Source of the DNA: Pseudomonadota bacterium
Lineage (GTDB): Bacteria > Pseudomonadota > Gammaproteobacteria > Steroidobacterales > Steroidobacteraceae
Direction of reading: 5' to 3'
Assembly: GCA_016713725.1 (NCBI GenBank)
Contig: JADJOO010000005.1
Coordinates: 186,001-250,000, forward strand
Length of the DNA stretch: 64,000 bases
Shown here: positions 9,445 through 17,296 of the stretch, one piece after another
Numbering within the stretch: position 1 is the first letter of the stretch
Layout of the letters: every line of letters begins with the position of its first letter
Program-made: the position numbers and the translations under genes
The notes under the pieces: model-generated
Seen by the model: the letters and a program-made list of their open reading frames with translations, nothing else
Told to the model about the DNA's origin: nothing
Database searches by the model: none

Positions 9445-9496
9445 AGTGTGCCTGCTGTTCTGGCGAACTGTTCAAGTAGGCTAGCGAAACGATCAA

Positions 9497-9518
9497 ATTA
9501 TAGACCAGATCGACTGGT
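9497..9518 (-). promoter_or_regulatory. Candidate autoregulated promoter of the Lrp-type gene
   Basis: On the minus strand a perfect TATAAT (9497-9502) lies about 55 bp upstream of the regulator ATG. Directly upstream of it is an inverted repeat, ACCAG-ATCGA-CTGGT (9504-9518), falling between -10 and -35. Lrp/AsnC proteins usually bind A/T-rich dyads near their own promoter, so this is a plausible binding site serving both divergent transcripts. No strong -35 is seen. Confidence 0.42.
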
Positions 9519-9610
9519 TTGCTGGCTTCCTGTTGGCTCGTGCCCGACCGATGATGCTCTGACGGGCCGGTGATTTGTCGTTCTCTGGCGGCCCGGGCAG
9601 GGGCACACCA

Positions 9611-10684
9611 ATGGTCGACTACATCGGCGTCAGTGACATCGAGCGCATCGTGAATGCGCTCGGACCGGCGGAATTCATGGCCCGGCTGGCGGGCGAAATC
9701 GAGGCGGATTACCGGCGCTGGCCGGAGTTCGAAAAGGCGCCGCGACTTGCGAGCCATTCGCCCGTTGGCGTCATCGAGCTGATGCCGGCGACCGACGGCA
9801 AGCTGTACTCGTTCAAGTACGTCAACGGTCATCCCAAGAACACCGCCGAGGGCCTGTTGACCGTGACGGCGTTCGGCGTGCTGGCCGACGTCGGCACGGG
9901 CTACCCGTTGCTGCTGTCGGAACTCACGGTGACGACTGCATTGCGGACGGCCGCGACATCGGCGCTGGCCGCGCAACATCTGGCTCGTCCCGACAGCCGC
10001 GTGATGGCGTTGATCGGCAACGGCGCCCAGAGCGAGTTCCAGGCCATCGCGTTCCATCGCCTGTGCGGTATCCGCGAACTGCGCGTCTACGACGTGGACC
10101 CGCAAGCCACGGCCAAGCTCGTGCGCAATCTCGCCGCGATGCCGGAGCTGGCAGACCTGCGAGTGGTGCGTACGCATTCTGCGGCCGAAGCCTGCAAGGG
10201 CGCGGACATCGTCACCACCGTCACGGCTGACAAGCGCAACGCGGTCATCCTGACGCCGCCGATGATTGCTCCCGGCATGCACATCAACGGCGTCGGCGGC
10301 GATTGCCCGGGCAAGACGGAATTGCATGCGGACATCCTGCGGTTGCCGGACGTGCGCGTCGTGGTCGAGTTCGAGCCGCAATCGCGGATCGAAGGCGAAA
10401 TCCAGCAGATGCCAGCGGACTATCCCGTGATCGAGCTCGCGCAGGTGCTGCGTGGCGAAGCGGTGGCGCGCCGTTCGGCCATGGATGTCACGCTGTTCGA
10501 TTCCGTCGGCTTCGCGCTGGAAGACTATTCGGCACTGCGGTTCCTGCACGCCCTCATCTCGCAGCAGCGGCTCGGCCGCCGCGATCTCGACCTGGTGCCG
10601 GTGCTCGACGACCCGAAGGACCTGTTCGGCGGGACACTGGCTGGCTGCAAGGCAGCTCGGCCGCGCAAGCGCAAGTCGGCTTGA
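9611..10684 (+). CDS. Ornithine cyclodeaminase
   Basis: NAD-dependent enzyme of the OCD/mu-crystallin family that converts ornithine to proline and ammonia. From ATG 9611 (AGGGG Shine-Dalgarno-like sequence upstream) it is 357 aa. Residues FKYVNGHPKN and the dinucleotide-binding segment VMALIGNGAQSEFQA are typical, with an aspartate (VYDVD) at the end of the second strand for NAD ribose binding. INGVGGDCPGKTEL is characteristic of bacterial OCD proper rather than alanine or ketimine reductases. It is 9 bp ahead of arginase, giving arginine to ornithine to proline in one operon. Confidence 0.9.
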   Translation: MVDYIGVSDIERIVNALGPAEFMARLAGEIEADYRRWPEFEKAPRLASHSPVGVIELMPATDGKLYSFKYVNGHPKNTAEGLLTVTAFGVLADVGTGYPLLLSELTVTTALRTAATSALAAQHLARPDSRVMALIGNGAQSEFQAIAFHRLCGIRELRVYDVDPQATAKLVRNLAAMPELADLRVVRTHSAAEACKGADIVTTVTADKRNAVILTPPMIAPGMHINGVGGDCPGKTELHADILRLPDVRVVVEFEPQSRIEGEIQQMPADYPVIELAQVLRGEAVARRSAMDVTLFDSVGFALEDYSALRFLHALISQQRLGRRDLDLVPVLDDPKDLFGGTLAGCKAARPRKRKSA

Positions 10685-10693
10685 CGTGCGGCG

Positions 10694-11608
10694 ATGACCG
10701 GAACCATCACGCTGATCGGCGCGCCCACCGACGTCGGCGCGGGTGCGCGCGGCGCGTCGATGGGCCCGGAGGCGCTGCGCGTTGCGAAACTGCAGGCGGT
10801 GCTCGAGGCGCAGGGGCTCAAAGTGATCGACCGTGGCAACCTGGGTGGTCCGCCGAATCCCTGGCAACCACCAGTCGGCGGCTACCGGCACCTGCCTGAA
10901 GTGGCCGAGTGGAATCGACTCGTGCACGAAGCCGTACTCGAAGAGCTCGCCGCGGGGCGACTGCCGATGCTGCTCGGCGGTGATCACAGCCTCGCGATCG
11001 GCTCGATCAGCGCCGCCGCAAGGCACTGTCGCGCCACGGGGCGCAAGCTGCGCGTGCTCTGGTTCGATGCGCACGCCGACTTCAACACGCACGTCCTCAC
11101 GCCGAGCGGCAACGTGCACGGCATGCCGGTCGCCTGCCTGTGCGGTCACGGCCCGGCGGAACTCGTGTCGATCGGCGGCCAGGTGCCGGCGATCGAGCCC
11201 GCGCAGCTGCGGCAGATCGGCATCCGCAGCGTCGACGCGGGCGAGAAGCGCTTCGTGCACGAGGTGGGCATCGAGGTCTTCGACATGCGTTACATCGACG
11301 AGATGGGGATGCGGTACACGCTTGAGCAGGCCCTGCTCGGCGTCGATGACGCCACCCACGTCCACGTGAGTCTCGACGTCGACTTTCTCGATCCCGACAT
11401 CGCGCCCGGCGTCGGCACGACGGTTTCCGGTGGGCCGACCTACCGCGAGGCGCAGCTCTGCATGGAAATGGTGGCCGACACGGGCCGGCTTGCCTCGCTC
11501 GACATCGTCGAGCTCAATCCCGCTTTCGACATCCGCAATCGCACAGCCGAGGTCGCCGTGGACCTCATCGGGTCGCTGTTCGGCAAGAGCACCCTGATGC
11601 GCAAGTGA
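10694..11608 (+). CDS. rocF: Arginase
   Basis: Mn-dependent hydrolase of the ureohydrolase family, 304 aa. The metal ligands are present in GGDHSLAIG, WFDAHADFNT and SLDVDFLDPDIAPG. The N-terminal TLIGAPTDVGAGARGASMGP and the HGMP loop after GNVH indicate arginase rather than agmatinase. It would make ornithine and urea from arginine, feeding the upstream cyclodeaminase. No urease genes are in the window. Confidence 0.92.
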   Translation: MTGTITLIGAPTDVGAGARGASMGPEALRVAKLQAVLEAQGLKVIDRGNLGGPPNPWQPPVGGYRHLPEVAEWNRLVHEAVLEELAAGRLPMLLGGDHSLAIGSISAAARHCRATGRKLRVLWFDAHADFNTHVLTPSGNVHGMPVACLCGHGPAELVSIGGQVPAIEPAQLRQIGIRSVDAGEKRFVHEVGIEVFDMRYIDEMGMRYTLEQALLGVDDATHVHVSLDVDFLDPDIAPGVGTTVSGGPTYREAQLCMEMVADTGRLASLDIVELNPAFDIRNRTAEVAVDLIGSLFGKSTLMRK

Positions 11609-11715
11609 TGCGGGAGTGAAGCGCGCCGGCGCGCAGTTGGCAGGCAGCGCTTTCGACGAAGCAGGCAGCAGGTTAATCTGCGCGTTCCTAACGCAGCGAA
11701 CGGCATGTTCCCACC

Positions 11716-12132
11716 ATGCGCTGGATTCACATCGCCCTGTTGGCCGGCCTCGCCGTTGCGGCGGCCAGCGGCTGGTTGTCGCGCGAGACCCCGCGCGGGT
11801 CGAGCACCCAACCCCAGGTAGCGTCGGACTGGGGCTCCGCTGCCCCGCAACCCGACAGCGCCGGACTTCCGGCCGAGGCGCAGCAGACATTGCGGCTCAT
11901 CGAAGCCGGCGGCCCGTTTCCGTATGACCGTGACGGCTCGCGCTTCCAGAATCGCGAGGGACGACTGCCGGCGCAGCCCCCCGGCTATTATCGCGAGTAC
12001 ACGGTCCGGACGCCGGGATCGCCCGATCGCGGCGCTCGCCGGATCGTGAGCGGGGGCAACCCGCCAGTCGAGTTCTATTACACAGGCGATCACTACCGCA
12101 GCTTTCGCCGGATCGAGGTGCCGCACCGATGA
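11716..12132 (+). CDS. Secreted barnase-like guanyl-specific ribonuclease
   Basis: 138-aa RNase of the N1/T1/barnase group. An N-terminal signal sequence (residues 1-18, MRWIHIALLAGLAVAAASG) targets it out of the cytoplasm. The catalytic set is visible: Glu in YYREYTV, Arg in RGARRIV and His in YYTGDHYRSF, matching barnase Glu73, Arg87 and His102. The ATGA overlap with barstar ensures that inhibitor is made with it. It could act as a nutrient-scavenging or antagonistic RNase. Confidence 0.86.
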   Translation: MRWIHIALLAGLAVAAASGWLSRETPRGSSTQPQVASDWGSAAPQPDSAGLPAEAQQTLRLIEAGGPFPYDRDGSRFQNREGRLPAQPPGYYREYTVRTPGSPDRGARRIVSGGNPPVEFYYTGDHYRSFRRIEVPHR

Positions 12133-12509
12133 CAGAGCTCATGCGAGACGTCGTTCTGACCGACGACACCGTGCGCGGCCTCGAGCTGCTAGCGTCGTCG
12201 CTCGACTGGCCGTGCTACGTCGTCGACCTCAGGGGGTGCGTGGACAAGACACAACTGCTCGAGCGGTGCGCCGACGTGCTGCGGTTTCCAAGCTGGTTCG
12301 GCCACAACTGGGACGCGTTCTTCGATTGTCTCATCGATCTCGCGAGTGCACGCCGGGCGCGCGGTTGCGTGATCGTGCTGCGCCATGCCGGTGAACTGCA
12401 GGCCGCGTCGCCAGAGGCGTTCGACACGGCCCGCTCGATTCTTGCGGATGCGGAAAAAGTGTGGAGCGACCGCGGCGTCGCGATGCGCGTATTCGTCGAG
12501 ATTGCCTGA
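12129..12509 (+). CDS. Barstar family RNase inhibitor
   Basis: 126-aa cytoplasmic inhibitor that protects the producer against its own barnase-like RNase. The barstar core is recognisable: YVVDLRGCVDKTQLLERCAD, then FPSWFGHNWDAFFDCLID, the segment that plugs the RNase active site in barstar (acidic residues replace phosphate contacts). It starts 4 bp inside the RNase gene (ATGA), so translation is coupled. Confidence 0.88.
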   Translation: MTELMRDVVLTDDTVRGLELLASSLDWPCYVVDLRGCVDKTQLLERCADVLRFPSWFGHNWDAFFDCLIDLASARRARGCVIVLRHAGELQAASPEAFDTARSILADAEKVWSDRGVAMRVFVEIA

Positions 12510-12542
12510 AGCGACGAACGTGGCGTGCGAGTACGCCGCGGG

Positions 12543-13295
12543 TCAGGCGCCCTTGCTCGAGGCCAGGCTTTCGATGCGATCTGTTTCACGCTTGACGACC
12601 GCATAGCATTCGCAACACAGCTGTTCGAGCTGTGGCCGGTCGAGCACGGTGATCTGTCCGCGGCTGTAGCTGATGACGCCGAGCTTCTGCAGCTTGCCGG
12701 CGGCGTCCGTGACGCCTTCGCGGCGCACGCCCAGCATGTTGGCGATGAGTTCCTGCGTCATGACGAGCTTGTTGGATTCCAGGCGATCCAGTGACAGCAG
12801 CAGCCAGCGGCACAACTGCTGGTCGACGGAATGGTGCCGGTTGCACACGGCGGTCTGCGCCATCTGCGTGATCAGCGCCTGCGTGTAGCGCAGCAACAGC
12901 AGCTGCAACCCGCCGTTGCGATGAAACTCATCCTTCAGCCGCTGGCCGCCCAGGCGGTAAGCGTGACCGGCGCTCTGCACGATGGCGCGACTGGGCGTGG
13001 TGCCGCCCCCCATGAACAGTGCGATACCGATGAGGCCCTCATTGCCGACGACCGAGATTTCCGCCGATGAGCCGCTTTCCAGCACGTACAGCAGGGACAC
13101 GATCGAATCGGCAGGGAAGTAGACATACTCGAGTGCGTCGCCGGATTCGTACAGTACCTTGCCGAGCGGCATCGAGACGAGGCGCAGGTGCGGAAAGACG
13201 CGCGCGCGCTCGTCGGCCGTGAGCGCAGCCAGCAGGTAATTGTCCTCGGGAAGGTGCTTGCGCAGCGAAGCCGTTGCGTCGGTCATGGCGGCCAT
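12543..13295 (-). CDS. Crp/Fnr family transcriptional regulator (copy 1)
   Basis: 250-aa regulator with an N-terminal cyclic-nucleotide-type beta-roll (about residues 30-140; GKVLYESGDALEYVYFPADS) and a C-terminal winged helix (MTQELIANMLGVRREGVTDAA). It belongs to the Crp/Fnr subgroup with FPADSIVSLLYVLE-type cores that lack the Arg/Ser pair for cAMP and the FNR cysteine cluster. Ligand therefore unknown. ATG 13295 or 13286 could be the start; neither has a strong Shine-Dalgarno. It is close to copy 3 at 27583 (both share QQLCRWLLLSLDR and NMLGVRREGVT). Confidence 0.85.
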   Translation of the reverse strand: MAAMTDATASLRKHLPEDNYLLAALTADERARVFPHLRLVSMPLGKVLYESGDALEYVYFPADSIVSLLYVLESGSSAEISVVGNEGLIGIALFMGGGTTPSRAIVQSAGHAYRLGGQRLKDEFHRNGGLQLLLLRYTQALITQMAQTAVCNRHHSVDQQLCRWLLLSLDRLESNKLVMTQELIANMLGVRREGVTDAAGKLQKLGVISYSRGQITVLDRPQLEQLCCECYAVVKRETDRIESLASSKGA

Positions 13296-13388
13296 CCAGG
13301 GCTTGACGGTGCCTCAGGATACATCAGGGCCGCGACCCGGCATGACATCGTGCACGGCACGGCGTGCACCGCACCCCGTGCACACGCA

Positions 13389-14099
13389 TCAGTTCATGAC
13401 GCGCGCGTAGGTGTCCTGGTTGGCGACGTAACAGGCACAGGCGGAAGCCTCCAGTCCGTGATGGTCCAGGACCGTGATTTCGCCGCGGCTGTAGCGAATC
13501 AGTCTCTGCTGCTGCAGGGAGCCGGCTGCATGGGTCACTCCTGCGCGGCGCACACCGAGGATGGTCGCGAGCGACTCGTGGGTCGAATGGAAGTGGTCCG
13601 AGTGTGCACGGTCGCGAGTCATCAGCAGCCAGCGCGCCAGGCGTGCCTCGACGACGTGGAATCGAGTGCAGGCGACCGTTTGCGCCGACTGGCACATGAC
13701 GACATGAACGTAGCGCTGCAGGCAGCCCCGCAGCGCGACGCTGCATTCGAGTTCCTCGCGAAAGGAGGCGGCGTCGATCTGCCAGGCCGTCCCGCAATCC
13801 TGCACGAGCGCGAGAGTCGGCGAGACAGTCACGCCAAGCACCAGCGACGTGCCCAGCATCCCTTCGTCGCCGACCAGTCCCACCTGGAGCCTGTCGTGTC
13901 CATGCAGTGTCGCGATCAGCGAGATGGACCCGCCGGTGGGGAAGTAGACCTCACGGATGCGCTTGCCACGTTCATACAGTACGTCGGTTGTCCTGAGCTG
14001 GACGGAAGTGGACTTGGCCAGAAGGCGTCGCCGGTCCAGGTCAGGCAGGCGTGCCAGCAACCGGTTGGTCGCCTCGGCCTTTCTTCTGGCAGTCTTCAT
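13389..14099 (-). CDS. Crp/Fnr family transcriptional regulator (copy 2)
   Basis: 236-aa regulator from ATG 14099 (MKTARRKAEAT); the open frame continues upstream but without family-like sequence. Beta-roll: TDVLYERGKRIREVYFPTGG, LVGDEGMLGTSLVLG. The recognition helix region is LATILGVRRAGVTHAAGSL. It is more diverged than copies 1 and 3 but from the same subgroup. Its 5' side faces the Gly-zipper/lmo0937 genes on the same strand, with about 165 bp between. Ligand and targets unknown. Confidence 0.83.
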   Translation of the reverse strand: MKTARRKAEATNRLLARLPDLDRRRLLAKSTSVQLRTTDVLYERGKRIREVYFPTGGSISLIATLHGHDRLQVGLVGDEGMLGTSLVLGVTVSPTLALVQDCGTAWQIDAASFREELECSVALRGCLQRYVHVVMCQSAQTVACTRFHVVEARLARWLLMTRDRAHSDHFHSTHESLATILGVRRAGVTHAAGSLQQQRLIRYSRGEITVLDHHGLEASACACYVANQDTYARVMN

Positions 14100-14264
14100 G
14101 GGGAATTGCTCGATCACGTCTGCGGACGTCCGAAAAGGCGAGCGTGCTCGGGACTCAACCCGTGGTTTGTACGGTGCCCCACGAAAAAACTGGGTTCGTC
14201 GCCGAACCCGAAGTGCTCCGCGTGCGTGGGGGTACATCACACGCAGAGCGTCAATGTCACGTGG

Positions 14265-14411
14265 CTAGACCCGTCGACCCTGGATCACGTTGATCAGCAC
14301 GACGATGATGGCCAGCACCAGCAGGATGTGGATGAAACCGCCCAGGGTGTAGGAGCTGACGAGCCCCAGCAACCACAGCACGGCCAATACGACGGCGATA
14401 GTCCATAGCAT
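14265..14411 (-). CDS. lmo0937-family small membrane protein (copy 1)
   Basis: 48-aa protein starting MLWTIAVVLAVLWLLGLVS and ending NVIQGRRV. It has two hydrophobic helices separated by a short SSYTLGGFIH turn. A very good Shine-Dalgarno, AGGAGA, lies 6 bp before the ATG at 14411. Near-identical in layout to the copy at 27348. The family is widespread and has no known biochemical role; it is often stress-linked. It follows the glycine-zipper gene by 39 bp, probably in the same transcript. Confidence 0.85.
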   Translation of the reverse strand: MLWTIAVVLAVLWLLGLVSSYTLGGFIHILLVLAIIVVLINVIQGRRV

Positions 14412-14450
14412 TTGTTATCTCCTAATGAGGTCATGTGGTGTTCGGGCTTT

Positions 14451-14993
14451 TCAGCGGCGAGCCGTGTCATCGTTCAGGACCAGTTCGCCGTTCTCGACCG
14501 GGATGCTGTTGCCGGGGTCATGGTCCATCCGCACGGATCCTTCGTGGTCTCCAAGGCGATAACGCACCTGGTAACCGTCCGGCTTCTCGACCGAGTCGTA
14601 GACCGTGCGGCAACGTTGCTCGACCGTCTGGGTCGTGTTGCCTTCCTGCATGTGTTTCTGGACCTTGCTGCCGGCGTAACCACCGGCTGCAGCACCTGCC
14701 ACGGTGGCCACCGTCTGGCCATCGCCGTCACCGATCTGGTTGCCGAGCACTCCGCCCGCCACCGCCCCGATGATCGAGCCCGTGACGCGCCTGGGATCCT
14801 TGACAGCTGCCTGGTGCGTGACAACTTCACTGGCACAGACCTGTCGCGGTGTCTTGACCGTGCGTGACATCGGCTCGACGTTGAGTACCTTGGCAGATCT
14901 TCCCTGGTCCAGGGTCTGGTAACCGGCGTAGGCGCCGGCTGCCGTCACCGCCACGCCGCCAACGACGAGCCCGGTAAGCAATGATTTGTTCAT
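14451..14993 (-). CDS. Glycine-zipper 2TM domain envelope protein
   Basis: 180-aa protein with an N-terminal membrane segment (residues about 5-25) and a glycine-zipper pair, VTGSIIGAVAGGVLGNQIGDG followed by VAGAAAGGYAGSKV (about 72-110), as in SlyB/17-kDa antigen-type envelope proteins. The C-terminal part (DGYQVRYRLGD) is polar and probably periplasmic. No lipobox cysteine is obvious, so an N-terminal anchor is likelier than a lipoprotein. First gene of a pair with the lmo0937 copy; likely an envelope-stress component. Confidence 0.8.
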   Translation of the reverse strand: MNKSLLTGLVVGGVAVTAAGAYAGYQTLDQGRSAKVLNVEPMSRTVKTPRQVCASEVVTHQAAVKDPRRVTGSIIGAVAGGVLGNQIGDGDGQTVATVAGAAAGGYAGSKVQKHMQEGNTTQTVEQRCRTVYDSVEKPDGYQVRYRLGDHEGSVRMDHDPGNSIPVENGELVLNDDTARR

Positions 14994-15198
14994 CTGGTCT
15001 CTCCATTCGGCGGCACACGTCGCACGGAGAATTCCCGCTACGGCATAGTGAAGTCGATGTGCTGCAAGCTACTCCGACTGGCGCAACGGTCTGTTCGCTA
15101 GCGCACTGATCGTGCCGCATCGCGTGCGGCCCGCAATGTGTCTCGGTATGTGCGCAACCGTACTGACACCGGCACGGCCGCGGATGACGATCCCCGGC

Positions 15199-16568
15199 AT
15201 GCGCTTCATGCACCTTGCCGCGTCATTGCTGCTGCTGCTCGCGGCCTGCAGCTCGCTGCCCAGGATCGCGCCGGACACAGCGCCCGCGACGACCCCGACG
15301 CAAGTCCAAGGTCCCCGCGGGCCGCTCCCTGCGTCGCGCAGTCGCGAGATCCTCGCCGGACTCGAGCGCGGCGCCGACGACACGGGGATCTTCGATCGCC
15401 ACCTCGCGGTCGAGCAGGCCGTGACCGGAACGCCCCTCGTCAGCGGCAATCGTGTCCGGCTGCTCGAGGACGGGCCAACACGTACCGCGCCATGTTCCTG
15501 GCCATCGCTGCCGCGAGTGACCACATCAACATGGAGACTTACATCCTCGAGGACGACGAGGTTGGCAGGCGCTTTGCGGACGCACTGATCGCCAAGCAGC
15601 GCGAAGGCGTGCAGGTGAACCTGATCTACGACGCTGTGGGCACGCTCGGCACGCCGGAGGAGTTCTTCCAGCGCCTGCGCGACAGCGGCGTCCGCACGCT
15701 GCAGTTCAATCCGGTCAATCCTGCGACGGCGACCGCGGGTTGGGACGTGAACCAGCGCGACCATCGCAAGCTGCTGATCGTCGATGGCCGAGTCGTGTTT
15801 CTCGGTGGCATCAACATCAGCAGCGTTTACTCCGGAGGCTCGTCCCGTCGTGCATCGAAAGCAGGCCCGGATAACGAGCAACCCTGGCGCGATACCGATG
15901 TGCAGATCGAAGGGCCGGTGGTGGCGGAGTTCCAGAAGCTTTTCCTGGCCACCTGGCTCGCGCAGAAGGGCGAGCCCCTGGCACCGCGGAACTTCTATCC
16001 GACGCTGCAGGCGCAGGGCAAGGAGGTCGTGCGCGCGATCGGCAGCTCACCCGACGATGAATTCAGCCTGATCTACGTGACGCTCCTGTCCGCGATCGGC
16101 AGTGCCGAGACCGAGGCCTGGCTGACCAACGCCTATTTCATACCGGACCCGCAGCTGCTGGCCGCGCTGAAAGCGGCAGCCGCGCGTGGTGTCGACGTCA
16201 GGCTGGTCTTGCCCGGTCGGACGGACTCGGCCCTCGTGTTCCACGCCGGGCGGTCGTACTACGATCAGTTGCTGCGGGATGGCGTGATCATCTTTGAGCG
16301 ACGCGATGCGCTCATGCACTCGAAGACTGCCGTGGTCGACGGCGTCTGGTCCACGGTGGGTTCCACCAATTTCGACTGGCGCAGCTTCCTGCACAACCAG
16401 GAGGTCAACGCGGTCGTGCTGGGCACCGAATTCGGCGACCGCATGCGCGCGTCTTTCGCGGATGACGTCGCGCATTCCGAGCAGGTCACCCTCGAGCAGT
16501 GGCGGCAGCGCTCGTTCGACCTGTACCTCAAGGAATGGTTCTCCCGACTCTGGCAGTACTGGCTGTAG
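15199..16568 (+). CDS. PLD/cardiolipin-synthase-like lipoprotein, frame broken
   Basis: Phospholipase D superfamily protein of about 456 aa resembling cardiolipin synthase ClsB. Two HKD motifs are present: HRKLLIVDGRVVFLGG and HSKTAVVDGVWSTVGS. The N-terminus (ATG 15199; ATG 15184 also possible) is a lipoprotein signal with an LAAC lipobox. The first about 93 codons are in one frame and the rest in another; one extra C at about 15475 gives VRLLEDGPNTYRAMF and repairs the gene. A lipoprotein anchor suggests it acts on phospholipids in the periplasm rather than as a classic inner-membrane synthase. It sits upstream of the fatty acid hydroxylase. Confidence 0.8.
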
Positions 16569-16726
16569 TGCTGCGTGAAGCGCCGGTCGGCGCACGGCCG
16601 AGTCCGTCGCCGGCCGTCGGTACGCTGACGCACAGACTGAATGCGCCATGACTCCTACTGTCGGGTCTCACGCCGGACGAGAGAATCCGGCCGTTGGCCG
16701 GCTGATCGCCACATCGAGGAAGGGGC

Positions 16727-17296
16727 ATGGGATTGTTGACAACAGAGCATGGCAAAGCGGGGTATCTCGCCGATTTCATCGTCTATGCAACGGCTGCCAC
16801 AGCGTTGGCCTTGCTCGTGGCCATCGTGGCCCCGTTCGAACGCCGGACCGAGCTCCTGGCGTTTGCGTTGCTGGGTCTCGCGGTATGGACGTTCGTCGAG
16901 TACGTGCTGCATCGCTTCGTGCTGCACGGCATGCAGCCGTTCCGGGCCTGGCACGCCGAGCATCACCGTCATCCACGGGCGCTGATCGGCACGCCGAAAT
17001 TGCTGAGCAGTGCGCTGATCGCCGCGTTGGTCTTTCTACCTGTCCTGGTGCTGAGTGACCTGTGGCGGGCGTCCGCGCTGTCGTTCGGGCTGCTCACTGG
17101 CTACATGGTGTACGCGGTTGTGCATCATGCAACACACCATTGGCGTGCGGAAAAGGGCTGGTTGCGGCGGATCAAGCGGCACCACGCGCTGCACCATAGC
17201 CCGGTGGCCGCTGCGTCCCGCTTTGGTGTGAGCAGCGCCCTCTGGGACGTGGTTTTCCGTACCAACGGCACGTCATTGGCCCATGCGACGAGTTGA
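16727..17296 (+). CDS. Fatty acid hydroxylase / sterol desaturase family membrane protein
   Basis: 189-aa di-iron membrane enzyme. Four histidine clusters are visible: HRFVLH, HAEHHRHP, HHATHH and HHALHH, spaced by hydrophobic helices (about 17-60 and 83-125). The family hydroxylates or desaturates lipid chains. Its TGA overlaps the ATG of the cyclic glucan synthase (TGATG at 17294-17298), so the two are translationally coupled; a shared role in envelope remodelling is inferred. Substrate unknown. Confidence 0.82.
   Translation: MGLLTTEHGKAGYLADFIVYATAATALALLVAIVAPFERRTELLAFALLGLAVWTFVEYVLHRFVLHGMQPFRAWHAEHHRHPRALIGTPKLLSSALIAALVFLPVLVLSDLWRASALSFGLLTGYMVYAVVHHATHHWRAEKGWLRRIKRHHALHHSPVAAASRFGVSSALWDVVFRTNGTSLAHATS

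Noticed and set aside
9266..11890. 874-aa open frame antisense to the cyclodeaminase and arginase genes
   Set aside because: Composition typical of a high-GC antisense frame (Arg/His/Asp-rich), and it covers two well-conserved enzymes.
12129..12509. Classical toxin-antitoxin plasmid-maintenance module with the RNase
   Set aside because: The RNase carries a signal peptide and the inhibitor is a barstar, which fits a secreted enzyme with self-protection better than an intracellular TA pair.
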